A stretch of 64,000 nucleotides of DNA, from NCBI RefSeq assembly GCF_001269925.1, contig NZ_LHVO01000054.1, positions 1 through 64,000 on the forward strand. Reading direction: 5' to 3'. The position numbers and the translations under genes were made by a program. The stretch's first letter is position 1, and each line of letters begins with the position of its first letter. The notes beneath the pieces are model-generated. The model saw only the letters and a program-made list of their open reading frames with translations, searched no databases and was not told where the DNA came from. Source of the DNA: Pseudomonas sp. MIACH. GTDB lineage: Bacteria > Pseudomonadota > Gammaproteobacteria > Pseudomonadales > Pseudomonadaceae. This document shows, piece after piece, positions 19,902 through 28,258 of the stretch.

Positions 19902-21343
19902 GACACCTTGCCTGGCTCACCCTGAGCGTTATCAGCCTGAGCGCCTGCAGCGTCGGTCCGGATTTTCAGCGCCCACACACTTCGCAAGCCACGCAATGGA
20001 GCGAACCTCAGGGCCGACAAGCCGCCAGCCGTGCGGTCAGCGAGCCGCTGCAAGAGCGCTGGTGGGACGTGTTCCACGACGAGCAACTGTCGGCCCTCAC
20101 GCGCCGCGCGCTCAGCGATAACCTCGACCTGAAACTGGCCAGCAGCCGCCTGCAACAAAGCCGCGCCGTGCGCCAGGTGACCACCGCCGAGCGCTATCCC
20201 ACTGTCGACGCCACGGGTGCCTACCAGCGCAAACGCAACAGCGGCAAAGGCTTGAACGACCCCTCCGGCGAAAACGGCCGTTCCGCGTTCAACCAATGGG
20301 ACGCGGGCTTCTCGGCGTCTTGGGAGCTGGACTTATGGGGCCGGGTCAAACGCGAAACCGAAGCCGCCGACGCCACCCTGCAAGTCGCCGAAAACGATCG
20401 CCGCGCCGTGCTGTTATCGGTGCTGGCCGAGACTGCCCAGGACTACATCCAACTGCGCGGCGTGCAAAATACCCGCGCGGTGACCGAGCAAAACCTCGAC
20501 GTCGCCCGCCACAGCCTCAAGCTCTCGCAGTTGCGCCTGGCCGATGGCGTGGCCACCGACTTGGACGTCGCCGAAGCCGCCGCCCAGGTTGCCGCCATCG
20601 AAGCGCGCCTGCCGGATTTACAGCAACGCCAGGACCAGTTGATCAACGCCCTCAGCCTGCTGATGGGCGAGCCACCGCAAGCCCTGCACGCGCAATTGTC
20701 CAAGGATGCTGCCGTGCCGCAGACCCAACGCCAGGTCGCCATCGGCCTGCCGTCGGAACTCGCCGAACGCCGCCCCGACATCCGCCAGGCCGAAGCGCGC
20801 CTGCACGCCGCCACCGCCAGCATCGGCGTGGCCAAGGGTGACTTTTACCCGCGTATCACCTTGTCCGGCAACCTCGGCTCCCAGGCCATGCAACTGTCGG
20901 ATTTCGGCTCCTGGGGCTCCCGCGCGTTTGCCTTCGGCCCGCAATTGAGCCTGCCGCTGTTCAACGGCGGACGCCTGCAAGGCATGGTGAACCTGCGCGA
21001 AGCCCAGCAACAGGAAGCGGCCCTGGCCTACCAGCAAACCGTACTGCGCGCCTGGCATGAAATCGACGACCAATTGACCCGCTACAACGCCAGCCAACTG
21101 CGCCGCGACAGCCTCGCCGAAGCCGTGCGCCAGAACCAGATCGCGCTGACCACCGCACAGCACCAATACGTCGAAGGCGTGGTGGATTTCGTCAACGTAC
21201 TCACCGTGCAAAGCGCGCTGCTGGCCACGCAGGAGCAGTGGGTGGAGAGTTCCACCGGGGTGTCGTTGGCGATGGTGGGGTTGTACAAGGCGTTGGGGGG
21301 AGGGTGGCAGTCGGTGTATCCGTTGCAAACCGCCGGGCGCTGA
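19898..21343 (+). CDS. Outer membrane efflux lipoprotein, NodT/OprM family
   Basis: A 481-residue TolC-like channel subunit. The signal peptide ends in the lipobox LSAC (Cys near residue 16), so the protein is lipidated. Two outer-membrane-efflux repeats follow, with the family motifs ALSDNLDLKLASSRLQQSRA, DAGFSASWELDLWGR and ELAERRPDIRQAEARL. It completes the tripartite EmrAB-type pump. The last codons run straight into the promoter region of the next (iron-signalling) operon. Confidence 0.92.
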   Translation: MRHLAWLTLSVISLSACSVGPDFQRPHTSQATQWSEPQGRQAASRAVSEPLQERWWDVFHDEQLSALTRRALSDNLDLKLASSRLQQSRAVRQVTTAERYPTVDATGAYQRKRNSGKGLNDPSGENGRSAFNQWDAGFSASWELDLWGRVKRETEAADATLQVAENDRRAVLLSVLAETAQDYIQLRGVQNTRAVTEQNLDVARHSLKLSQLRLADGVATDLDVAEAAAQVAAIEARLPDLQQRQDQLINALSLLMGEPPQALHAQLSKDAAVPQTQRQVAIGLPSELAERRPDIRQAEARLHAATASIGVAKGDFYPRITLSGNLGSQAMQLSDFGSWGSRAFAFGPQLSLPLFNGGRLQGMVNLREAQQQEAALAYQQTVLRAWHEIDDQLTRYNASQLRRDSLAEAVRQNQIALTTAQHQYVEGVVDFVNVLTVQSALLATQEQWVESSTGVSLAMVGLYKALGGGWQSVYPLQTAGR

Positions 21344-21356
21344 TTGACAAAGAGTT

Positions 21357-21395
21357 TTGCCAGCCGTCAAACAAGGTGTAATGATAATTGCTCTC
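21357..21395 (+). promoter_or_regulatory. Fur-controlled promoter of the ECF sigma gene
   Basis: TTGCCA (21357-21362) and TAATGA (21379-21384) make a -35/-10 pair with a 16-base spacer. The stretch 21377-21395 matches the 19-base Fur consensus at about 13 positions, including an unbroken TAATGATAAT, and covers the -10. Iron-loaded Fur would repress here. Confidence 0.7.
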
Positions 21396-21416
21396 AATAG
21401 TGTATCTGAGCTTTTC

Positions 21417-21926
21417 ATGGACACCGCGACTGACGGCCAGCAACAGCTTCACCTCCTGTACCGCGACCATCACGGCTGGCTGCAAGGCTGGCTGCGCAAG
21501 CGTCTGGGCGACCGCGAACACGCCGCCGATGTAGCGCAGGACACGTTCCTGCGCCTGCTGGTGTCCGGTCGTTACCCCGGTGACAAGGAAAGCCGCAGCT
21601 ACCTGGTGCAGATCGCGCGCAACCTGGTGATCGACCAATGGCGACGCCTGCGTATCGAGCGGGCTTACCTGGAAAGCATTGCGCACCTGCCCGAGCCCGA
21701 GTCGCCGTCCCTGGAGACCCGCGTGCTGATCCTCGAAACCCTGATGCAGATCGACGCCATGCTCGACCGCATGCCCGACAACGTACGCCGCGCGTTCCTG
21801 CTGTCGCAGTTCGAAGGCCTGAGCTACGCGCAGATCGCCGAGCACCTGGGCGTTACCGTCAGTTCGGTGCAGAAGTACATGACCCGCGCCATCGTCGCCT
21901 GCTACCAAGTGGCGTACGCAGAATGA
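21417..21926 (+). CDS. ECF sigma factor, FecI/PvdS-like iron-starvation type
   Basis: A 169-residue extracytoplasmic-function sigma factor. Region 2 is visible as ADVAQDTFLRLLVSGR with the RSYLVQIARNLVIDQWRR helix, and region 4 as RAFLLSQFEGLSYAQIAEHL followed by VTVSSVQKYMTRAI. The ATG at 21417 was chosen because the Fur box and promoter lie just upstream; an earlier in-frame ATG (21357) would fall inside them. The gene overlaps fecR by four bases (ATGA). In cell-surface signalling units the sigma factor is held by FecR and freed when the TonB receptor binds its ferri-siderophore. Confidence 0.9.
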   Translation: MDTATDGQQQLHLLYRDHHGWLQGWLRKRLGDREHAADVAQDTFLRLLVSGRYPGDKESRSYLVQIARNLVIDQWRRLRIERAYLESIAHLPEPESPSLETRVLILETLMQIDAMLDRMPDNVRRAFLLSQFEGLSYAQIAEHLGVTVSSVQKYMTRAIVACYQVAYAE

Positions 21927-22873
21927 GGCCTGACGCCCCCATCGCCCCGGCCATTGTCGAGCAAGCCAGCGAATGGCTGATGCTGCACTGGAGCGGCGAG
22001 CTGCAAGGCGAGCAACACCAGGCGTTTGCGCAATGGCAGGCGGCGGATCCGGAACACCGTCGCGCCTGGCAACGTCTGCAGCACCTGCAACAAACCCTTG
22101 GCAGCGTGCCCATCGACAGCGCCCGTGCAGTGTTGCGCGACACTCCGGACACCCAGCGCCGCGCCGCGTTGAAACTGCTCGGCCTGCTGTTGGTGGCGGG
22201 CGGCAGCGGCTACCTGATGCAGCGCAGCGAACCCTGGCAGGCAGCCTTTGCCGACTACCGCACCACCACGGGTGAGATTCGCCACGTGACCCTCAGCGAC
22301 GGCACGCGCCTGGACCTCAACAGCGACAGTGCAGTGGACCTGCGTTTCAGCGCCAGCGAGCGGCGCATTCGCCTGATCCGTGGTGAGATCCTGTTGACCA
22401 GCGGCCACGACCCGATGCGTCCTTTGATCGTCGAAACGGCGGCCGGTGATGTGCAGGCGCTGGGCACCCGCTTTGCCGTGCGCGAACTGCCCGACGGCAG
22501 CCGCGTCGACCTGTATGAAGGCCGCGTGCGGGTCACCCCGGTGCATGGCCCGGCGGTGCAGATGAATGCCGGCGACAGCCTGTGGTTCGACCAGCGCCAC
22601 AGCTCGGCGCTCCCGGCGACGGACGCCAACGCCAGCAGTTGGACCGAGCATCGCCTGATCGCCGAGCGCCAGCCACTGGGTGAGTTTGTGGCGCGGCTGA
22701 GTCGCTACCGCCCGGGGCTGTTGCGCTGTGATCCGGCGGTGGCCGGCCTGCTGCTGACCGGCGTGTTTCCGCTGAACGATACCGACGCAATCCTGGCGGC
22801 ACTGGAGCGTTCATTGCCGGTGCAGGTGCGGGCAGTGACGCGTTACTGGGTGACGATCAAGGCGCGAGTCTGA
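21923..22873 (+). CDS. FecR-family anti-sigma/signal transducer
   Basis: A 316-residue single-pass inner-membrane regulator. The N-terminal cytoplasmic part has the DUF4880 signature (ASEWLMLHWSGELQGEQHQAF and WQAADPEHRRAWQRL), the membrane segment is at about 87-103 (LKLLGLLLVAGGSGYLM) and the periplasmic FecR domain includes GEIRHVTLSDGTRLDLNSDS and AGDVQALGTRFAVRE. It receives the signal from the N-terminal domain of the TonB receptor encoded next and controls the sigma factor encoded before it. Many homologues are cleaved; cleavage sites cannot be read here. Confidence 0.91.
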   Translation: MRPDAPIAPAIVEQASEWLMLHWSGELQGEQHQAFAQWQAADPEHRRAWQRLQHLQQTLGSVPIDSARAVLRDTPDTQRRAALKLLGLLLVAGGSGYLMQRSEPWQAAFADYRTTTGEIRHVTLSDGTRLDLNSDSAVDLRFSASERRIRLIRGEILLTSGHDPMRPLIVETAAGDVQALGTRFAVRELPDGSRVDLYEGRVRVTPVHGPAVQMNAGDSLWFDQRHSSALPATDANASSWTEHRLIAERQPLGEFVARLSRYRPGLLRCDPAVAGLLLTGVFPLNDTDAILAALERSLPVQVRAVTRYWVTIKARV

Positions 22874-22925
22874 AAATATTTTTGCCGAGTCTTGTCGGTT
22901 TGCGCGCTCCGTTCGGGATACCTCT
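22874..22925 (+). promoter_or_regulatory. Probable iron-starvation ECF sigma promoter of the receptor gene
   Basis: The A/T tract AAAATATTTTT followed by TGTCGGTTT (22893-22901) and CGTTCG (22910-22915) resembles promoters read by FecI-type sigma factors in Pseudomonas. The assignment rests on recalled pattern and context, not on a measured start. Confidence 0.4.
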
Positions 22926-22965
22926 TGAAAGCCAATCAAGAAGCGTTCTCACGGGGAGTCCTGCA

Positions 22966-25416
22966 ATGCCGCACCACCCAATCCAACCCTTGGCCCGCGC
23001 CTTGCGCCGTGGCCTGTTTGTCAGCCTGCTGGCGACGGTACCGATGCTGCCGACCCAGGTGCATGCCGAAGAACGCACCGAAGCACTGCGCGCCTACAAC
23101 ATCCCGGCGGGTAGCCTCGATCAGGCCTTGAACCAGTTCGCGAGTGCGTCGGGCATCTTGTTGTCGGTCGATGCCTCCCTTACCCAAGGCAAGCGCACCC
23201 CAGGCCTGCAGGGAAGCTATGGCGTCGGGTCCGGCCTGGAGCGGCTGCTGGCGGGCAGCGGCCTGGTGGCGGTGCAGGCCCAGGGCGGTTGGTCGTTGCA
23301 GGCGATGCCATCCGCCGGGCCGTTGCAGCTCGGCGCGACGCAGATCAGCGCCCAGCAGGCCGAGGAAAGCGCCTGGGGCCCGGTGGACGGCCTTGTCGCC
23401 ACGCGCAGTGCGTCCGGCAGCAAGACCGATTCGGCATTGGTGGAAATCCCCCAGACCATCAACGTGATCACCGCCGCCGAGATCAAGGCGCGTGGCGCCC
23501 AAAGTGTCACCCAGGCGTTGCTCTACACCCCAGGCATGACCGCCGGTGGCTTTGCCGACCGGGTCAAGTTGTTCGACGAACCCACCTCGCGCGGCTTCAC
23601 CCCCACGCCCTTGTACCTTGACGGTTTGCACCTGCCCTACGGCGGCGGCAGCACGGGTGGAGCGCTGCAGATCGAGCCCTACTCCCTGGAGCGCATCGAA
23701 GTGCTTAAGGGCCCGGCCTCGGTGCTGTACGGGCAGAACCAGCCGGGCGGTATCGTCAATATGGTCAGCAAGCGCCCCAGCGAAACCCCGGTGCACCAAG
23801 TGGTGCTGGAAGCCGGCACCTACGAGCACAAGAGTGCGGCCATCGACCTCAGCGGCCCGCTGGATGAACAGGGGCAATTCCTCTACCGCCTTACCGGCCT
23901 GGCCAACGACGGACAGGACGAGATCAACTACGTCGAGAACAAACGCCAGTTCATCGCCCCCAGCCTCACCTGGCGCCCCAACGACGACACCCGTGTGACG
24001 CTGTTCGCCCAATACCAGAAGGACAAGGGCGTGCCCGAGGCCCAAGGGTTGCCGGCGTCCGGCACCTTGTGGGCCAACCCCAACGGCAAGATCAAGCGCG
24101 ATGTGTTTATCGGCGAGCCCGGCGTCAACCAGTACAACCGCGAGCAGTACGTGCTGGGCTACGAGATTTCCCATCGCCTCAACGACACCTGGACCCTCAA
24201 GCAGAACGCGCGCTACGCCGAGGTGGACGACCGCTACACCGCACCGCTGCACGGCTACCGCTTCGTCGCCAACCCGGCCACCGGTGTGCAGGACCAACGC
24301 TACCTGCAACGCTTCGGGGTGGACTGGGCGCAGAACAACAAAGTGTTTGGCGTGGACAGCATCGCCCAGGCCGAATTCGATACCGGTGCGTTGTCCCATA
24401 CGGTGATCGTCGGCCTGGATTACTACCACTCCGGCTCGCTGTTTCATGGCCTGTATGACCGCAACCCGCCGGTAATCGACCTGTTCAAGCCGGTCTACGG
24501 CCAGCGCCTGAATTTTGGCCAACCGTACCGTTGGGACCGGACCCTGAGCCAGACCGGCCTGTATGTGCAGGACCAGATCAAACTGGATAAGTGGGCCTTG
24601 GTGCTCGGTGGGCGTTATGACTGGGCCAGCGTGGTGAACAAGGAGCCGCTGCAAGGCACCCGCTTCGCCAGCAAGGACGAAGCCTTCACCGGCCGCGCCG
24701 GCCTGGTGTACCTGTTCGATAACGGCCTGGCGCCTTTTGTCAGCTATTCCGAATCGTTCCTGCCGCTGACCGGCACCGACGCCCAGCGCAAACCGTTCGA
24801 CCCTTCCACCGGTAAGCAATATGAAGTGGGCATGAAGTACCAGCCGCCGGGCCAGAAGAGTTTTGTGCAGGTCGCGGTCTACCAGCTCGACCAGGAAAAC
24901 GTGATCACCACCAACCCCAACGACACCTTCAGCACCCAGAGCGGCGCCATGCGTTCACGCGGCGTAGAGCTGGAAGCCAAGGCCGCCCTCAGCGACGCCT
25001 GGGAGATCATCGCCTCGGCCGCGCGCAACGACATCAAGTACACCAAGGACGAAGAAGGTCGCCAAGGCCGCCACCCCGCTGGCATCTCGCCGCTGACGGC
25101 GTCGATGTGGGTCAACTACACCGTACTGGGAGACACTCCGCTCGCCGGCCTCGGTGCCGGCCTGGGCGTGCGCTACGCGCGCCAAAGCCTGGGCGACTAT
25201 TACGAAGGCGCGTTCAGCGTGCCGTCGTACAGCGTCTACGACGCCAGCCTGAACTACGACCTGGGCACCTCGCCGCTCAAGCTCAAAGGCGTGAAACTGG
25301 CGATGAACGTGCAGAACCTCACCAACAAGACCTATGTCTCGCAGTGCACCAGCGACCTGGATTGCTACTACGGCGAAGGGCGCACGGTGGTGTCCAGCCT
25401 GACCTATGACTGGTGA
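22966..25416 (+). CDS. TonB-dependent ferri-siderophore receptor with signalling domain
   Basis: An 816-residue outer membrane receptor of the FpvA/FecA signalling type. After a signal peptide ending near VHAEE, an STN (secretin/TonB N-terminal) domain occupies about residues 45-100 (YNIPAGSLDQALNQFASASG, LLAGSGLVAVQA). The plug follows with EIPQTINVITAAEIKARG and IEVLKGPASVLYGQNQPGG, then a 22-strand barrel ending in the aromatic TYDW. GGGGAG precedes the ATG at 22966. The STN domain contacts the FecR protein encoded upstream, closing the sigma-FecR-receptor circuit. The ligand is unknown; a hydroxamate or xenosiderophore is typical of receptors outside pyoverdine clusters, and no siderophore synthesis gene is nearby. 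Confidence 0.92.
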   Translation: MPHHPIQPLARALRRGLFVSLLATVPMLPTQVHAEERTEALRAYNIPAGSLDQALNQFASASGILLSVDASLTQGKRTPGLQGSYGVGSGLERLLAGSGLVAVQAQGGWSLQAMPSAGPLQLGATQISAQQAEESAWGPVDGLVATRSASGSKTDSALVEIPQTINVITAAEIKARGAQSVTQALLYTPGMTAGGFADRVKLFDEPTSRGFTPTPLYLDGLHLPYGGGSTGGALQIEPYSLERIEVLKGPASVLYGQNQPGGIVNMVSKRPSETPVHQVVLEAGTYEHKSAAIDLSGPLDEQGQFLYRLTGLANDGQDEINYVENKRQFIAPSLTWRPNDDTRVTLFAQYQKDKGVPEAQGLPASGTLWANPNGKIKRDVFIGEPGVNQYNREQYVLGYEISHRLNDTWTLKQNARYAEVDDRYTAPLHGYRFVANPATGVQDQRYLQRFGVDWAQNNKVFGVDSIAQAEFDTGALSHTVIVGLDYYHSGSLFHGLYDRNPPVIDLFKPVYGQRLNFGQPYRWDRTLSQTGLYVQDQIKLDKWALVLGGRYDWASVVNKEPLQGTRFASKDEAFTGRAGLVYLFDNGLAPFVSYSESFLPLTGTDAQRKPFDPSTGKQYEVGMKYQPPGQKSFVQVAVYQLDQENVITTNPNDTFSTQSGAMRSRGVELEAKAALSDAWEIIASAARNDIKYTKDEEGRQGRHPAGISPLTASMWVNYTVLGDTPLAGLGAGLGVRYARQSLGDYYEGAFSVPSYSVYDASLNYDLGTSPLKLKGVKLAMNVQNLTNKTYVSQCTSDLDCYYGEGRTVVSSLTYDW

Positions 25417-25424
25417 CTGTGTTT

Positions 25425-26096
25425 CTACGTCCGCAATAGCATGAACGTGGCGTCATCCTCCGTTGAGGCTCCATCAAGGGTCTGCTTTGCGATGGCCTTG
25501 AGTTGGTTCTGGGTCGAGAGTTCGGCCCAGAACCCATCGGTCGCCAAGATCCATGTTGTACCTTGGGTGATTCGCATGGATTGAATATGAGGCTCATGGG
25601 CCCGTCGGAGGCTCATGCAGTTGAGCAGCGTTTTGCGTGCGGGGCTGCTGGCGATGAATGAATGGCTCAGATCACCTTTCCAGTTGGGGCCGCAATGAGG
25701 TGGGCTCAGCCAGTTCATGCTTTGGTCTGTCTCCAGGTAACCCAGACAGCAGTCACCGGCGTGAATGGAGATGGCCGTTTGGCCAACCACCAGCATTACG
25801 AGATAGCTGGTGGAGGCAAATGGAAAGTCTGGGCATACATTCGAGTGCACTTCGTCCAGTGAAGTCAGTACCTGTTTCAGGGCTTGATCGGGACAAGACA
25901 CGACAGAAGGTTGCGCGCCGGAAAAGCACTCAAGCAGATGGTTGCTCAAGGCTCTCGCTAATTGCCCGCTGCCTGGTTTTGAGGTGCCGTCGGCAATCAC
26001 GTAGAGGTACGCGCCGCAGTTCTGTGTGGAACCGCTGGCATCGCGATTTTCTGTTCTATGAGTTCCTTTGCGACTGAGGCTCGCGTGCAGGATCAA
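25425..26096 (-). CDS. PP2C-like protein phosphatase, third gene of HTH-NTase-PP2C cassette
   Basis: A 223-residue protein with the landmark aspartates of PPM/PP2C metallophosphatases: ENRDA with D19, YVIADG with D36-G37, the core strand AISIHAGDCCLGY with D115, ILATDGFW with D187 and EDDAT with D214/D215. The usual DGMGG loop is replaced by DGTSKPGSG, and the protein is shorter than the usual 240-260 residues. The start is a TTG at 26096 that overlaps the stop of the nucleotidyltransferase gene (TTGA). No membrane segment or kinase partner is present. It probably dephosphorylates a protein or removes a group added by the upstream enzyme; that is inference. G+C looks much lower than in the flanking genes. 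It ends 8 bases from the convergent receptor gene. Confidence 0.75.
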   Translation of the reverse strand: MILHASLSRKGTHRTENRDASGSTQNCGAYLYVIADGTSKPGSGQLARALSNHLLECFSGAQPSVVSCPDQALKQVLTSLDEVHSNVCPDFPFASTSYLVMLVVGQTAISIHAGDCCLGYLETDQSMNWLSPPHCGPNWKGDLSHSFIASSPARKTLLNCMSLRRAHEPHIQSMRITQGTTWILATDGFWAELSTQNQLKAIAKQTLDGASTEDDATFMLLRT

Positions 26097-26797
26097 GCGG
26101 CCACTCCCAGCTTAATCAATGCCTTCAGGCGTCCGTAAATCAACGCCTCACGATCGTGATCTTGAGCGGTGCTTTGGATCACGTCGTGAAACGCGGATAA
26201 CGACAATAATGCGGTGAATTGTTCGCTCACGAACTGCCGCAGGTCGATGGGTGCACACTTCACCTCTTCAATGAGTTCTTCCCTGCCGTCCAATAGCGCG
26301 ATGATGTCTTCTATGTCGTTGGACATCAGCACATCGCCACGACCGCGACCCTGATAAGCCTGAAGTTTTGCTGCGAGGAACCACGGCGCGGCAAACACCT
26401 TGATAGAGGTGCCGTTGGGGAGTACGTAATCGACGGCGTTTTCCAGCCCGCCGACAAACCAGGTATTGGAAAAGCCCAATACCTTTTCATCGGTCGGCAT
26501 GAAATCGACTTTCAAGGCGCCGAGCCGTAAGCGACAGGTGACGGAGTCCTGGCCAGTATTTTTGAAGCCTCTGGGTTTCAGGTTTTCTTCCAACCGATAC
26601 CAGTCAGGGGTGCCGGTCAGATGAATGACCAAATCAACATCATCCGTGCCGCGAATCGATTCCAGGGTGTATTCATCGGTGATAAGCAGAACGGTGGTGC
26701 AACCGCCGACGAAGGCGACTTGCGTGCGCAACTCTTCGCCCAACGCCTCAGCAACCTCTTCAAGCATTTGCAGCATCATTGTTCTGTTGGACGTCAC
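26093..26797 (-). CDS. Minimal nucleotidyltransferase-like protein (AbiEii-like fold)
   Basis: A 234-residue protein with the pol-beta nucleotidyltransferase core: VGGCTTVLL (the GG-x-x-x-L helix), an acidic pair in TDDVDLVIHL (D53, D55) and a third carboxylate in ALKVDFMPTD (D98). Further on, FLAAKLQAYQGRGRGD and SNDIEDIIALLDG match the K-x2-A/D-x2-D region of AbiEii/MNT-type enzymes. All metal ligands seem intact. The GTG at 26797 overlaps the upstream stop (GTGA). Enzymes of this fold transfer nucleotides to proteins, tRNA or small molecules; several are toxins or antitoxins. Its place between an HTH protein and a PP2C phosphatase suggests a modification/removal pair, but the target is unknown. 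Confidence 0.78.
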   Translation of the reverse strand: MTSNRTMMLQMLEEVAEALGEELRTQVAFVGGCTTVLLITDEYTLESIRGTDDVDLVIHLTGTPDWYRLEENLKPRGFKNTGQDSVTCRLRLGALKVDFMPTDEKVLGFSNTWFVGGLENAVDYVLPNGTSIKVFAAPWFLAAKLQAYQGRGRGDVLMSNDIEDIIALLDGREELIEEVKCAPIDLRQFVSEQFTALLSLSAFHDVIQSTAQDHDREALIYGRLKALIKLGVAA

Positions 26798-27483
26798 AGG
26801 ATCCACTCCCGCAGCATGGCATCGGCCACTTTGGCTTCGCGAGGGCCCCCGATGCGGATGGCGTCAACCAGGGCCAGGAAATGATAAAGAAGCTCATCTT
26901 TCTTCACGGCGCCAGGAACGGTTTTATACAACGGTGTGATTTCCTGGCCTTTGCTTTTTCCGTATGCGTCCGGCCAGACGGGAATGAGGTCGCCGCCGCT
27001 CATCACTTTTCCCGCCAAGACTGGCGCGGCGAAGGCTGTCGGAATACCGCGAACGATAGGGCCTGGTTTAACCGGGAAAATATAGCGGATGCCGTACGTG
27101 ACCAAATCAAGCAGTGCCTTGCTTCTTACCAGAGGAATTCCGTCGGTGTGGCTCGTATAGATCAAGCCAATTTCCCTGCAACGATTCAGGGATGAGGAAA
27201 CCTCTGTTTTGCTTAGGCCCAACGCTGAGGACAGCGCTCTCACAGAATAGGTTTGTGAGCTGTGTCCTTCAAAGTCTTCGTCTACTCCCTCCCAGCCCCG
27301 CCAGTCATCAATTGACGAAAGTTGAACAGTTTCGAAGTTTTGAATGTAATCCGGAAGGTTTTGAAACCCGAGGCTCGCGCTCTCTTTTTCCACAGAAAAC
27401 ACGCGTTTTTTTACGCGCTCCCCTTTGGCCTGTAGTTCCAGGCTGATCAGTTTGAACAGAATGACGATGTCTTGACTTTTCAT
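26794..27483 (-). CDS. Helix-turn-helix protein, first gene of the NTase-PP2C cassette
   Basis: A 229-residue protein with an N-terminal helical part (SQDIVILFKLISLELQAKG), a charged loop and a winged-helix region at about 85-125 (TYSVRALSSALGLSKTEVSS, LNRCREIGLIYTS). The C-terminal half has VWPDAYGKSKGQEITPLYKTVPGAV and LLYHFLALVDAIRIGGPREAK. HTH proteins of this general kind are found with nucleotidyltransferases in predicted toxin-antitoxin pairs, recalled at family level only. The ATG at 27483 has GGAG upstream; a longer reading frame would run through a palindrome and the preceding gene. It is the likely regulator of the cassette, acting at the palindrome 17 bases upstream. Low G+C suggests acquisition by transfer. 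Confidence 0.72.
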   Translation of the reverse strand: MKSQDIVILFKLISLELQAKGERVKKRVFSVEKESASLGFQNLPDYIQNFETVQLSSIDDWRGWEGVDEDFEGHSSQTYSVRALSSALGLSKTEVSSSLNRCREIGLIYTSHTDGIPLVRSKALLDLVTYGIRYIFPVKPGPIVRGIPTAFAAPVLAGKVMSGGDLIPVWPDAYGKSKGQEITPLYKTVPGAVKKDELLYHFLALVDAIRIGGPREAKVADAMLREWIL

Positions 27484-27499
27484 GGGGCTCCAAAAGCGA

Positions 27500-27527
27500 G
27501 TGTCCTCTGTCCGCGGACAGAGGACAC
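27500..27527. promoter_or_regulatory. Perfect 28-bp palindrome upstream of the HTH-NTase-PP2C cassette
   Basis: Each half reads GTGTCCTCTGTCCG and its complement follows without a spacer. It lies 17 bases before the HTH start and just after a -35-like TTGACA, so a bound dimer would block transcription. It is also 27 bases downstream of the DUF3142 stop, and CTTTTG follows on that strand, so it could instead act as a terminator hairpin. Both roles are possible. Confidence 0.6.
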
Positions 27528-27528
27528 T

Positions 27529-27557
27529 TTCTGGCACAGGGCTGACACTCATGTCAA
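27529..27557 (-). promoter_or_regulatory. Possible promoter of the HTH-NTase-PP2C cassette
   Basis: A perfect TTGACA (27557-27552 on the minus strand) overlaps the end of the DUF3142 gene. A 17-base spacer leads to CCAGAA, a poor -10. TGACA and TGTCA flank a TGAG centre at the -35, a second small inverted repeat. Confidence 0.35.
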
Positions 27558-28258
27558 CGGTTTTGCAAAAACACCACATACCCCCGAAACCACTCACTCC
27601 CCTGCAAATACCTCGGCTCCTCCCACTCTCCACCCTGAATCAAACCGATCTTGAACGGCAGCCCCATCCGGTTCATCCGTGGCAAATACGCCGCGTAATC
27701 CGGAATGCTCTGGCGGCCCTGATAAGTCTGTACCACCACTTCATCCACCACGCCCTTGAGCTGGGCGATGGCGGTGGGGTCGGCGTTGCTGCTCCAGTCC
27801 ATCAGGCCGGTGATGCTCAGGCGCAGCTCAAAGGGCAGGCGCTGGCGCAGGTCGCGCAGGAAGTCGGCGTATTCGTGCAGGTATTGGGTGCGGGCGTCGA
27901 AGTCGATCTGGATGCCGACCACCGGGTTGCCTGCGTCGCGCCAGCGTTGTACCTGGCCGAGCAGTTGGGTGTAGACCTGTTCGGGCCAGCGCAGGGTGTG
28001 GGCGCGGTAGACCACCCAGACGTCGCCTCGGGTGAGGCGCGGCACGCTGATGCCTTGGGCGATCAGTTGCACACCGCGCTGGGGCGCGCGGCGGGTGGAG
28101 TTGATCTGGCCCTGGAGGATGTACAGGGTCTTGGCCTGCTTGAGTACCGGCTGCGGAGTGACGCCGCTCCACAGCCAGAAGGCGTCATAGTCGCGGGCAT
28201 CGACGGCACCGAATGCCGGGCTTGCCAGCAGCAGCAAGCCCAGCCACAGGTGTTTCAC
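27554..28258 (-). CDS. DUF3142 family exported protein
   Basis: A 234-residue protein that fits the DUF3142 family, which has a TIM-barrel-like glycoside-hydrolase look. A signal peptide (MKHLWLGLLLLASPAFG) is obtained if translation starts at the GTG at 28258, which overlaps the upstream stop (GTGA). Conserved-looking segments are GIQIDFDARTQYLHEYADFL, LRLSITGLMDWSS and DEVVVQTYQGRQSIPDY, reminiscent of barrel strands ending in acidic residues. It is co-transcribed with the 720-residue exported protein. Its activity is unknown. Its end overlaps the promoter of the next minus-strand cassette. Confidence 0.8.
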   Translation of the reverse strand: MKHLWLGLLLLASPAFGAVDARDYDAFWLWSGVTPQPVLKQAKTLYILQGQINSTRRAPQRGVQLIAQGISVPRLTRGDVWVVYRAHTLRWPEQVYTQLLGQVQRWRDAGNPVVGIQIDFDARTQYLHEYADFLRDLRQRLPFELRLSITGLMDWSSNADPTAIAQLKGVVDEVVVQTYQGRQSIPDYAAYLPRMNRMGLPFKIGLIQGGEWEEPRYLQGSEWFRGYVVFLQNR

